Below, piece by piece: positions 20,947 to 43,626 of a DNA stretch of 64,000 bases. The position numbers and the translations under genes were made by a program. Below the pieces are notes generated by a model. That model did not search any database, had not been told where the DNA came from, and saw only the letters and a program-made list of their open reading frames with translations. The number at the start of each line of letters is the position of its first letter. Position 1 is the stretch's first letter. The stretch comes from Clavelina lepadiformis (taxonomy: Eukaryota; Chordata; Ascidiacea; Aplousobranchia; Clavelinidae). The DNA is taken from contig NC_135240.1 of the NCBI RefSeq assembly GCF_947623445.1, positions 20,894,001 to 20,958,000 of the forward strand, read 5' to 3'.

Positions 20947-21370
20947 TAGGGATGGGTCGATATGAACCCAAACCTGAATAGATTCGCATAATATCGCTTT
21001 TATGGAAGCTTCGGGCGAACACGAATACCAACAATGGCGAACCCGATTACAATATTACTTGTAAATTTACTGACTTTCGTAAAAAATGATGATCTAGTTT
21101 CCAGACAATGCTAAACTAGAGTCAGCAGTACTTACGATGAAGGTCGTTTTCCTTATGATTTTGCTTTTTCGATCGTTTTTTAAACACTATTTTTCGAAAG
21201 AAGGCGATTTGTTTATCGATTACGTCATTTTAGAAGCAAGACTTGACAACTTTAGGAGGAAATATTTTTGTTTGGTTCTAATGCGAATAGATTCGGGATA
21301 CGTTCGTGTCGACCTTCATGATATTCGGGTTCGCACGAACCCGAATAATCTTCCTTGCGGCACATCCCTA
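20947..21370. mobile_element. hAT-type MITE next to C19orf12
   Basis: A 424-bp element flanked by a perfect 8-bp duplication GTATGTAC (20939-20946 and 21371-21378). Ends are TAGGGATGGGTCGATATG at the left and GCACATCCCTA at the right, giving a short inverted repeat TAGGGATG. Inside are mirrored pieces such as CGAACACGAATACC and GGTTCGCACGAACCCGAAT. Open frames crossing it (21137-21433 plus, 21252-21455 minus) are incidental and no transposase is present. Confidence 0.88.
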
Positions 21371-21576
21371 GTATGTACTTATGACCTGCACTGTAATTAC
21401 TGTGGGTATAAAAATTCATGTAATTGTTTATAATGGTTACATTCATGCAATACATATCTACTGAGTTGATTTCACAAATGTTTATGACAAGCCAAAACTA
21501 ATAATGTTTTTTCAACATGAATTGCGGCTCAATTGAAAGCAAGTTGCAAGTGGCAGCCCAGTTCAATTAGATGAGG

Positions 21577-22995
21577 TCAACAAGTAACATTTATTCCTTG
21601 CTGCTGTTCCAGGTAACTTTTCACCCCATTAATTAGTTGAAGTCTTAAAGCTGCACTTCCTCTTATTAATGCCAAGAAAGTCACAATATCAGCAGGATCA
21701 AATCCAGAGACAATATTATTAATTCGGTCAGTCAACTCTTGCTTGGTATGTGTTGGAAGTTCCATGATTATTGCAGCCAATGGTTTGAAATCTTGGCCTG
21801 TTGCAGCTCCAAGTACTGCACCAAGTGTACCGCCTAATCACAAAAACAAAACAAACACCATCTGTCCTTAGAAAAAGTATAAAAAGAACTGTACTAATGA
21901 ATAACCTTCCATGTGTTTAGATTTTGCACAGTAAATATCAGTGTTGTAATGGGATGGTTATGCTGTTTACAGCTTTTACCCTCTCTAACCATATCGCAAG
22001 CTGTTGTATTCATGAAATCTTGAAAACTGGTTAAGGATGAATGAGGGATAGATAAATTGTACACATCAGTATTTTGATCTGATTTGACGTTTTCATTCTT
22101 AAGTGCAGTAAGATTTGGTTTACTCCATCTACTACAACCTTACCATGTTCAAGTTTGCCATCATGAGTTATAGTTATAACCTCACATTAAAATCTGCCAA
22201 CAATTTGTATGTTTTTCTAAGTGTTTACTTTTGATACATAATGTGACCCTAAATCTTTTACATGTATGCAAAATGCTTAGGTTGCAGTTTTACTGGAAAA
22301 GAAGCTCTTAAGGAGGCGTCAAACCCCAAAAAATGCCATAAAATCTTTGTTTGTTTTATTATAGAGTGAATTTACTAAAAGACTGATTACTCGAAAAATC
22401 CTCCATGGGGCTCTGAAATTTTGCGTATCAATTTAGTATGCTTTGAACTACCATTCCATAAAATGCCATCAAAAAACTTTCATCAAAAAACTTTCAAACC
22501 ATGATTCAAACTTTTTTTACAGAGGCGCAAAATAAACACTAGAATTTTTGGTCTAAAAAAACCAATTTTAGCTACTTTCATGCTAATTTTTAGCCTAATT
22601 CTGCATGCGACCTGGCACATTGAAGCGCGCCAACTGCTATGGTAATTCCCAGGCTAGAAAACAACACCAACAGTGTGCACTTCTGCACTAGACCCCAAAA
22701 AGATCTGCTAAGGAAACTATAACAAACCTAATAAATAAACGCTCAACCAACATACTCTGACATGTTAAATAGTATTTGCAAAACTTGGCTCTTTAACAAA
22801 ACTTAGCTTAGCTAACAAATTATATTAGTTCTTACCAATGGCCATTCCAACTGGCCCAGCAACAAATCCTCCTACAATTGCGCCCCCTCCCGCCATTGCA
22901 CCTCCTCTAAGAGATTGCTGCACAGTTACCTTCATATTTTCCTCTTGAGCTATGACACTGAGGGCTTCCATTGCATCATTGACTGCCAAAGGCAT
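21577..22995 (-). CDS. C19orf12: C19orf12 homologue (membrane-associated glycine-zipper protein)
   Basis: Homologue of the small protein mutated in the human neurodegeneration MPAN and of Drosophila Nazo; family members associate with mitochondria, ER and lipid droplets, and their molecular function is not settled. Two exons: 22836-22995 and 21577-21833, joined in phase through Gly, giving 138 residues (human about 141-152). Residues 1-30 contain MEALSVIAQEENMKVTVQQS, matching the human start. Residues 31-65 are a Gly/Ala-rich hydrophobic hairpin (GGAMAGGGAIVGGFVAGPVG, then GTLGAVLGAATG). The C-terminal half has QDFKP, IIMELP, and a helical stretch DIVTFLALIRGSAALRLQLI. The ATG at 22993-22995 fits the family N-terminus. 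A decayed copy of exon 2 lies downstream at 20135-20249. Confidence 0.92.
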
Positions 22996-25314
22996 GACAC
23001 ACAGTTCGTGTTATTAATATATGTCAATATAATGCTAAAGCTTTTCAGTTATTCAGCAGTATGAAAGTGTTCAATGCTTAATGACTAACAGTAAGTTATT
23101 CAAGCTTGAAGAACACATTTAAAGTGACAATTTTATATCACTGAAGGTGTGTTTTGATGCACTTTTTGAAACGTGAATATAGTTTAGAATACATGGCCTC
23201 TTATCTACTTATAAACACCAATTTTGTGTGCACTGCAGGAACGCCCAAAGCGGTGACATTAAGTGCTGCAGTAGCCTACCCACTTACTATCTGGCTCTCC
23301 ACAGTCAATGGCAAAATATAAACCATACGATACTATAACTTCTAAAGGTTAGATAAAACCGCAAATTTTCTACAACCTAAAAGAAGATCCTTTTTTCCTT
23401 TAAAAGTAACAAAATCATTTTCATGCCAATTGCATGAAGTACTTCCTGCTTTTAATTTTTTGTGGTGGACTTGGCGTGTAACACCGTAGTTTTACCTACG
23501 GGGAAAACCCGCTATCAACACTAACTATACGTTTTGGTAAAATTCAAGAACACTTTGATAAAATCTTGTATAAAAAAACTCCACAGAATCGTTTAAACCG
23601 ATTCTTTTCCAAGACCAAGAAAGATATGCAAATTTATTTCAAGCGAAAATGAGCGTATTGTATCCTACCACAATTTTAACACCTCTAAAGACAACCACTC
23701 AATACATTGGTATTTTTTAAGTAAACAATGCGTAGGCTACTTACTGTTTTTTTGCCCATCAACTCCTAGTAGCCAGATTAGTAACAAACTCCAAATTATT
23801 ATTATATATTTTTGATAGTTTATCTTTTTTCTTTCTTTGTGCAAACTGTTGATAAGTTAAAATTTATTAATGTTATCATAAGTTTTTTTCCGATAACATC
23901 AGTAGGCCCTAAATCGTAATAAACTTTTATTTTATCGGCACTGGACCGATATCATCATTATCAACTGGAGTTTCAACGTATGGTCATAATTTCTTTCACA
24001 TTTGGATGCACACAGTGAGTTACTATGTATCATTAGAAAACTTACGAAATGCAAACTGCGCGCAGGCGATAGACCTATAAGTAGCCTATAACCTATTGTG
24101 CTTATGAGAAGTCTTTGATGTCCAGCCTCCACCAAACGGCGAGACAAATCTATAGGTTACGCTTTGCTGAATGCATACTGCTTAAGAACGCCCAGTTTGT
24201 AAAAACTGATGTCAAAATTGCTTTAGTCGAAAACTCTAACAAGATAATATTATTGTGGAAAAGTTTTAAATGTAGACTATAATGGACAAACTGATGTTTT
24301 GTTTTTCTAAATGACCTTCCCCACAGTAAAACAAGGAATGTGCTGGCACGCTTTACTGCGTATAGAGAGTTTATGCAACGCCAAAGTAGGTTACTGGAAC
24401 ACTCTGTTTCCATAGTCTTCCAAGTTGTGACGTTACAACTATGTATCTACTATTTATCGCGCTGTTTATTGCATAACGTCATACTTGCCATAAGTTTATT
24501 CTCAGTTAACGACATAATTATTACCCAATTGAAGAATAGTTGATCATCAATGTCCGTAAATATGTTTATTACCTTGCATTTTTGAATTCATTGTAGCCTA
24601 CTTAAGATAACCACATAATGGTCATCCTATTTTGTAAACATGTTGTCAACATTGCATTATGAACTCGCCAAATGAGAAATAACTTCGTTTTGATAGACAG
24701 CTTAATTAGTAAACACGTTTATCTACAGTCTACACTCTACAGGATCGATCCCGTAACAACAGCATTGTCATACTAAAAATAGCCAGTTTTATTGACACTT
24801 ATTTCCTTTATTGAAGATTCTCTTGTTGGAATCAACACTTAACCTGTAAATCTTTGAGTCCGAAATTTCGAACCATTTCCTGTTGTGATAAGCGCATTGC
24901 CCTTCAAGATGAACTTCTATTTCTTTAATTCTCTCCTTCATTGTACTCATGTATCGTTGCATGCTATAAATTTCCGTCCTTGAGATCTTGGCCTCATTTT
25001 GCCGTTCCTTTTATTACGATACTAAAACTGGTTTTATATAGTAATAAGTTTTTAATTTACACTTTAAAGTATTGACTTCTATACACTGTGTATATATATT
25101 TATAGAATATAGGCAATAATAGGAAGCATTCCTCAGGAAAAAGTCGATCGTCTCGTCTAACATTTCTTTGCATCCAAATCTGATTTCCATAAAGCAACGC
25201 AATCAGCGCAAAAACGAATCGAACCGAATAAAGAGCTGCTCTAATTTTAACAAAAGGCAGCAGTTAGCGACTCTAATACGATGCTGTAAATGTATGTAAG
25301 AAGAAAGCAATTTC
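22996..25314. other. Intergenic region upstream of C19orf12
   Basis: No gene is recognised. It separates C19orf12 (reading leftward) from the 3' end of the FAM187-like gene. Small frames at 23932-24147, 24150-24413, 24340-24543 and 25014-25202 lack domains and splice context. Confidence 0.5.
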
Positions 25315-28300
25315 TTAATATTTTATGTTTGAAAAGAAGCCGCTAGTAAAAGCAGCCCACGCTGACATAACGAAAATAACAATGACGAAAACAAGCACAA
25401 AATAGATAACATAGTCCACAGCTTTTTCAGCTACGCTCCAAAATTTCACAGTTGTCACCAACCTATAACTGGCGGAAAGCGACCGGTTGACGAAGCAACT
25501 ATAGTAGCCGTCATTTGCCAACTGTAAAACATATTATAAACAAAAGCACATCACCACGCAAATACAGACAATAATCATTATGGTAGGATGCTGTACTCAT
25601 CGTACTCATCATAGCCTTGCTACATCTTACCGATACTGATTCCAGATACAAATCGTTGGCGATATCTATGAACGTAGCATATACAGAAGCTCCTTCGATG
25701 TTGATTTCATGTCGTAGTAAAGGCTGTAATGGCGATCCCGGTGTCGAGCCTTCAAACTGCCACGACACTGGCAACATGGCACTGGCGCCTGGACAAGGAA
25801 GGCGAATTGCTTCTCCTAATACAGCGTTAATCAACTTACGTTCGGCAAGTTTTGGTAAAGAGGGTGGTTTTTCTGGGAAAACAACAAGAATCTAAGAACA
25901 AGTAGTAATTAAGGATAGCTATAATTTAAAGAACAAGTAAATTAAATATCGACATAAGTAATAAACAAAAATATGGCAAACGATTTTGACCATCAAGCCA
26001 ATTTTACAACTGATACACTCACTTCATAGTAACCCCTAACACCAACTCCTGTATACATTGTCGATGGGTAATACCTGCATTTGCATGCACCAATTCGAAT
26101 TCTGGTTGCACAGGGCACCTTGCTTTGCATTTTCGTACAACAATATAATTTTTATATTTTCTTCCTACTACCCGCTTTCTGTCTGGTAAGAAAGGAGAAG
26201 AACACGGAAAATAATCACCTTTTACACCTTCCACATGATGTTCCAAGTAACAAAAGCCTTTATTTTACAGCACAATTGGTCAATAAACCACATCTAATTC
26301 TACTGCATCTCAGAGAAAATAAGATTGTCACAGATAAGAACATAAGATAGTTACTTTACTTGGACTATCTCAAATCGCAGGTGTATAATGTCCTTATTAG
26401 CATGCACAGAGTAGCCTATAGTTATAGTTGCTGAATGGTATTAGTATTATGATGTTGAAGTAACTAAATGCAATTAGAAAATATCACCATATTTTACCAC
26501 ATTTTCGCTGTTCGCCTGTAAAAATGCCGCATCTGTCGCAATCTTGCCACTCGGTCCAATGCCACTTAGGAATTGCGGAATCCAAATTTAGATTTTCTCC
26601 ATTATCTTTGAAAACAGTTTGGAAATTTTCTAAAGTCACAACATTCAGGTAATAGGCAGCCACTCGTTTCTGAATCACACTATTGGATTTGGACTTGGCT
26701 TTTCTGCAAAACCAAATTTACCAAAGTTGAACTTAAAACGACAAACCGAAGCACGAAACCATTAACTTTACCCGATAAGCTTGGCTCGGTTGCAAGTATA
26801 CAGGCCAGAGTCGGAGGATTTTGTTGAATTTATTACGAGTTTTGACGTTCTGCCTCTTCCTCCAGGTGGGATTACTGCAGCTCGGGTCTATTATTCGCAA
26901 TGTACAGTACATTGACATAGAATATACGTAAAAAAACTAATCAGAAATAAGGAAAATGTGTGAAATAAAATGTATTTCAACTGTATGAGACTTGAAGTAA
27001 CTATACTTTGACAGGGATGGATACGTGATTGAAATATAGCATTACCATCACATTAACAATCCTGACAGTTTCCGAATTCAGCCGCTCGTTTAAACAAGAA
27101 CACTTCGACACCTGAACAGCATAACCGGATTCACAAACCACACTCACCCCAGTTGGAATATTTTTGGCCTAAAACAAAATCATTTTTCCTTAATGAAAGT
27201 TACACACAGAATCTGAGCCATTAAAAAGTTAAAGTAGAGCTGATCGAATTGTATTTGAAATATGATCGATTTCCCAATAAACGTAGGGCATACTTTACTT
27301 GTGCAGGCTCGAGACCTGAAAGTGAGTTCACCACAGCGGCAACTACTCCATTTTCCCCACTTGCCCCACTGTCCGTATAGAGGAACTTTCGCACATGGGC
27401 AATAACCCCAACGATTATCTTTGTCTACATCGTAAGTCGTACCACACCAGCAACGGATTTTAAAATACACAGTGCAACTATAGAATTCGATTCCTGAAAT
27501 TTAGAGGTGCTGATATAGTGAAATGAAACCAACATGGAAACGTTGGCAGTCGAAAGATTAATGCACTTAAAGCTCTTGCGTTTTACTTGGGTTATGGAAA
27601 AAGTTACAGAAATTTAGAAATAACAGTTAAAGTTTAAAACATTATAAAATTCAGAAAGTTATATCGTTTTAGTGACAAAAAAGCAGCATTACACAGCTTA
27701 TCGTACTCTTTGCATCAAAACGTCCGGATTTAACGACCCAAGTTGTAAATGCAAAAAAGATTGGCCACTCGCCTTTCCACATCATCTATTAAAATACTAA
27801 GTAATCACGTTTTCAACGTGCGCATAACGTTTCTGCAGTTACTATCACTTTTCTACAATTCAATTCAATTCAACCACAAAAAATACAAAACTGCCTGATA
27901 CACTGCAACAAGAAAACCTTCGTAACGCAAACACTGTTATAATTTTAATCTTTACTTCACGCTTTCTGAACGAGTCCAGTGATTGTTTAACGAAACTCTA
28001 ACTCGCGAGTAACCTGACTTACAGAGCTTACAGTCGGGGGCCCTTTAAAATCACTCAGCCGCTCAAGTTTGGGTTGCGACCCTGGGGTTGAGAAGCACTG
28101 TCCTAAACTAAACTAAAATGCAAAAAACCTTCGCAAAATAACTCGCCTGCATATTTAAATGGGAAATGACAGAAATCTCCTGGCGCTGTGCCATCTTCTG
28201 CTAACAATCGTACGCCAGGAGTGGGAAATGCACATGGACAAAGCCCCCACTTTCTATCCACTGCAAAGTTTTGTGTAGTGGCACACCTTGAAGAATACAA

Positions 28301-29733
28301 AAAGTAATACGAACATCAATTGTACACGTGCTAAATATTATATTGTCATAACCCCCATATACAGCATTTCCTTTCAGACACTTGATTAACACAAATATAC
28401 ATGAAACAAATGCTCGAAATATAAAGCGATCAAACTTGTCCCGACCAAGTAACATTTAATTACAGTATACGATAAATAACAGAATCTAGGTTTGGGAAAA
28501 CGAACTCAAGTAGGCCTAGGTATTGTTATGTTTAAATTTAGTCTTGTACGTTCAAAGCTATATTTCATGGTTTCTTATAAACCTAACTTAAATTTTAACA
28601 TAGTAACCTTAACCTAACTTAAATCTTCTTTCTAATATAAATCCAAGTCCATTTAAACCTTAAATAAGTTTGCTTAATTCGACCTTTTGCATACCCATTC
28701 TCCTAACCTAACCGCCCATCTTTAACAACGAGCTGCGTAACCTCATACAGTAAAATAGTCACTTTGAAGTTGCTTTTACATCTAAAAAGTTTTTTGAACC
28801 CATCATAGTACAAAGCAGTGACAGTTTAAAACCTTGTAAAAGATGTCTATAGCGAGTCGTCAAACCCGTAATGTTGTTCTAATTTCTAAAAACACATTTA
28901 CCAGCATATCGCAGATTGGGCTCCTGCTGATCCACAAGAATAATGTGTCTCATTCTGACCTTCGTCGCTGTATGTAAAAGGAAAGAAGCACGTAGCATGA
29001 TGCGAGTTTCCACTGAATGTGACAATATCTCTTTTGTTGAATACATCCATCACAAATTGCTGGTTTGTTCAAACAATTGCCATTAAAATTTAGTGGATGC
29101 TCAACAGTAATTACTGTTCGTATGCACAAGATTGTGCAGCATGCAGCCACAAGATTGATAAATGAAGACAGCGTCTATTTCACTGGCAAAAGCTCTACAT
29201 TTAAAACGCTTTTTCCCTCCCAACCTGAGAGTAATCAAATACTACTTCTGACCTTAAATTAATCCTAATCTACCACCAAAACTAATTTAAACAGTAATCC
29301 ACCCCAAACCTTTTTCTTACGCCTTTGTTCCCTTAACCTAGCTACCTCTCTCAAACAACACATTCCCCCAGTAAAATAGCCACCTCCCTTCATAAATGAA
29401 AATTATCTCTGCAGCATTGGTCTGCAGGTTTACGATTTTTACCTTGTTTATGCCAAATGCAATTACCCAATTACGTTTTTCATTGGGGGTACGCTGTGTG
29501 GACCAAAATGATATGTCAAGAGAATTAAAATCCACAGTAATGTCAGTGTTTGATGAAAACGTTTCCACTCGATTCTCACAAGAGCATTCAAGTTCTACAG
29601 CAGTTCCTTCAAATACATCTAATGTTTGTACTTCATCCATGAAAGAGCAGTCTCTTGCTACTGCTACTTGACTGTTAAAAATCACGACCAATAAGGTTTT
29701 CAAAATTGTCTTATTTTCGATTTCTACACCCAT
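25315..29733 (-). CDS. FAM187-related type I membrane protein with FN2, FN2 and TSP1 domains
   Basis: Predicted cell-surface or secretory-pathway glycoprotein of about 621 residues; role unknown. Exons: 29384-29733, 28902-29030, 28147-28286, 27294-27493, 27046-27168, 26772-26887, 26498-26703, 26075-26227, 25631-25872, 25315-25521, all in phase. Order: signal peptide (1-27, hydrophobic LKTLLVVIF); Ig-like N-half with FEGTAVELEC and ISFW (28-116); FN2-1 with CFFPFTY and WCATTQNFAVDRKWGLC; FN2-2 with CHFPFKYAG, FYSCT and WCGTTYDVDKDNRWGYC; TSP1 with WGKWSSCRCGELTFRSRAC; Ig-like C-half ending DSGLYTC; the FAM187 module WHWTEWQDCDRCG and CKARCP; a second Ig with LPCPGASAMLPVSW and DGYYSC; a transmembrane helix around VIYFVLVFVIVIFVMSAW; and a short tail. 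FAM187A/B have Ig-WxxW-Ig-TM but, as far as I know, no FN2 or TSP1. Weak points are the donor of exon 1 (GTGGCT) and the acceptor of exon 26075-26227 (26227 or 26218). Confidence 0.8.
27977..28100. mobile_element. Short hAT-like remnant in a FAM187-like gene intron
   Basis: About 124 bp. The right end, read on the minus strand, is CAGTGCTTCTCAACCCCAGG, a common hAT terminus. The left end CAGTGATTGTTTAAC matches it at about 10 of 15 positions. It includes CTCGCGAGTAACCTGACTT and GGGTTGCGACCC. No 8-bp target duplication was found, so borders are tentative. It ends about 46 bp from exon 28147-28286. Confidence 0.5.
28555..28745 (-). repeat. Dispersed repeat, copy 1 (GTTAGGTTAGG family)
   Basis: Read on the minus strand this stretch contains GGTTACGCAGCTCGTTGT, TTAAAGATGGGCGGTTAGG and TTAGGAGAATGGGTATG, then GATTTAAGTTAGGTTAAGG. 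A close match occurs on the plus strand at 53563-53720 and weaker relatives elsewhere. It has no coding capacity and lies in the intron between the two exons of the first FN2 domain. Confidence 0.7.
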
Positions 29734-31324
29734 TGTTGAAACTGAACTACTGCTTAAAACTGAATACTGTGTCTCCCTAAGTTTTTGTCGGTCATTTACA
29801 GGGTTGCATTCTAGTACTTTTCAGACGCGAAACGAAAGTCCAAAGACAGTCTATTACGTAACACTGACGATTGTTGCTATTAATAGATTTTCTTCCTTTT
29901 AACCACGTGGTGACGCTAAAAGACCCAGTATCCTAGGTTCAGTAAACTCTAGTAGCCATAGACGTTTCTCCAATATTAGAACTTTTACAGTAGATGTGGG
30001 ATTCAACTGCTTTCACAACGAAATGTGTTCTGTGAATTGTGTTCGATCTGATATGAAGACATTGACAGGACATTGTGGTGATTTTAGGAAAACGCCGAAA
30101 GCAAAGATATTTATATAGGCTAGCATAAGATAGCAATGTTTATTAACAAACATTTGGACTGTGCAGTCAGACATAACGTTGCATTAAACAATTGCTATAT
30201 TCCCAAGCCTATAGGTAGGCTAGTTACAGTAAAGGTGGGCGCACTGCATTGCGAGCCAACCAGGCTAATGGAGTACCGGTATAATGTACCAGTGCTCCAG
30301 TGAGTACCAGTACCTGTTACACGGTGAACCTGAGATGCTAGTAAAGTAAATTAGTAATATCGCACATAATTTAGTTTTAAGTTGCTTTTATTGCAAAGGT
30401 ACCGGTACCAAGCTACCAACCGCACAGCCATACATAAAGTAATTTCTGCCAGGGTCCTTCAGTCCTTGCTGATGGTAGATAGGTGGTCTTATTCAGTACC
30501 GGTATGTTCCCCACATAGTTGTCTTATTGGGCTATATGATACCATCTTTATCTGAGTACCATAGTAGACCAACCCAAAGAGATCCATTTCTACGTAGTAC
30601 TGCAGTATAAATGCATAGTATTGTAGTAAGTAGGAGCTAAAGGTGGTGTAAAGGTGTGACCTACTAAATTATGTATGCTCATGTAGTACTGTACTTGAAT
30701 AAATAATGTAATTCTGTCATTGCTTTGGACTGAGTTTTCATTCTTTCATATAGGCCTACTAAATATTTTTACCAGGTCAATTTGTTGCAAGCTCTGAATT
30801 TCTTTTCTAATCTCATTGATAACAATAAAAATATCAGCAGTGATCTGATATATACTGATTTTGGTTGGATTGTTTTGTCTGTGATTAATACCAGTAACTT
30901 TAAAAATTTGTTAGTAAATTTTGGTATTGTATCACTTTCTCAACTTTAAACTAAAAGTATGGCTAAATAGGATCGTTTCTCTTGAAGTTTTACTTCCCCT
31001 TCCTTCATTTAGCTAGCAAAAGTTACCAAATTTTATAAATATAGCTAATATTATAAATTTCTAATCATTTTTGTATTAAAGTATTGATGAATCAATGAAG
31101 CCATCAGTCCCATTTTACTTGTTATGTTCATTGTGAAGATTATGATAACCAAATTTACTTATATTTTAGGTTGAGGTACTACTCAATTACATTAGTTTAT
31201 TGAATGCAGACCTGCTATAGTGACACGTAGAAGGTAGTTGTATATGCCCTTGTGTTGCATAGTTCCAGCGGATCTTACTGCAAACTTGTCAGGCTAATTT
31301 TTGTATGGATTACTGTAATTAAAC
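29734..31324. promoter_or_regulatory. Shared upstream region of two divergent genes
   Basis: The FAM187-like gene starts leftward at 29733 and the KIBRA homologue rightward at 31325. The 1.6 kb between contains no recognised exon. Around 30270-30620 the motif GTACCGGTA appears at three places, including the palindrome GGTACCGGTACC near 30399, plus several AGTACC and GTAGTACT variants. A bidirectional promoter is possible by position only; no core promoter element is certain. Confidence 0.35.

Positions 31325-43626
<12,302 letters not shown>

Noticed and set aside
21137..21455. Open frames on both strands near C19orf12
   Set aside because: They lie inside the hAT MITE and end at its borders; no transposase motif.
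26081..26350. Plus-strand frame over the FAM187-like exons
   Set aside because: It overlaps exon 26075-26227 antisense; the minus strand carries the conserved CKARCP exon.
29346..29733. Longer first exon of the FAM187-like gene with donor at 29345
   Set aside because: It leaves one base over instead of two, which breaks phase with exon 28902-29030; the donor at 29383 fits.
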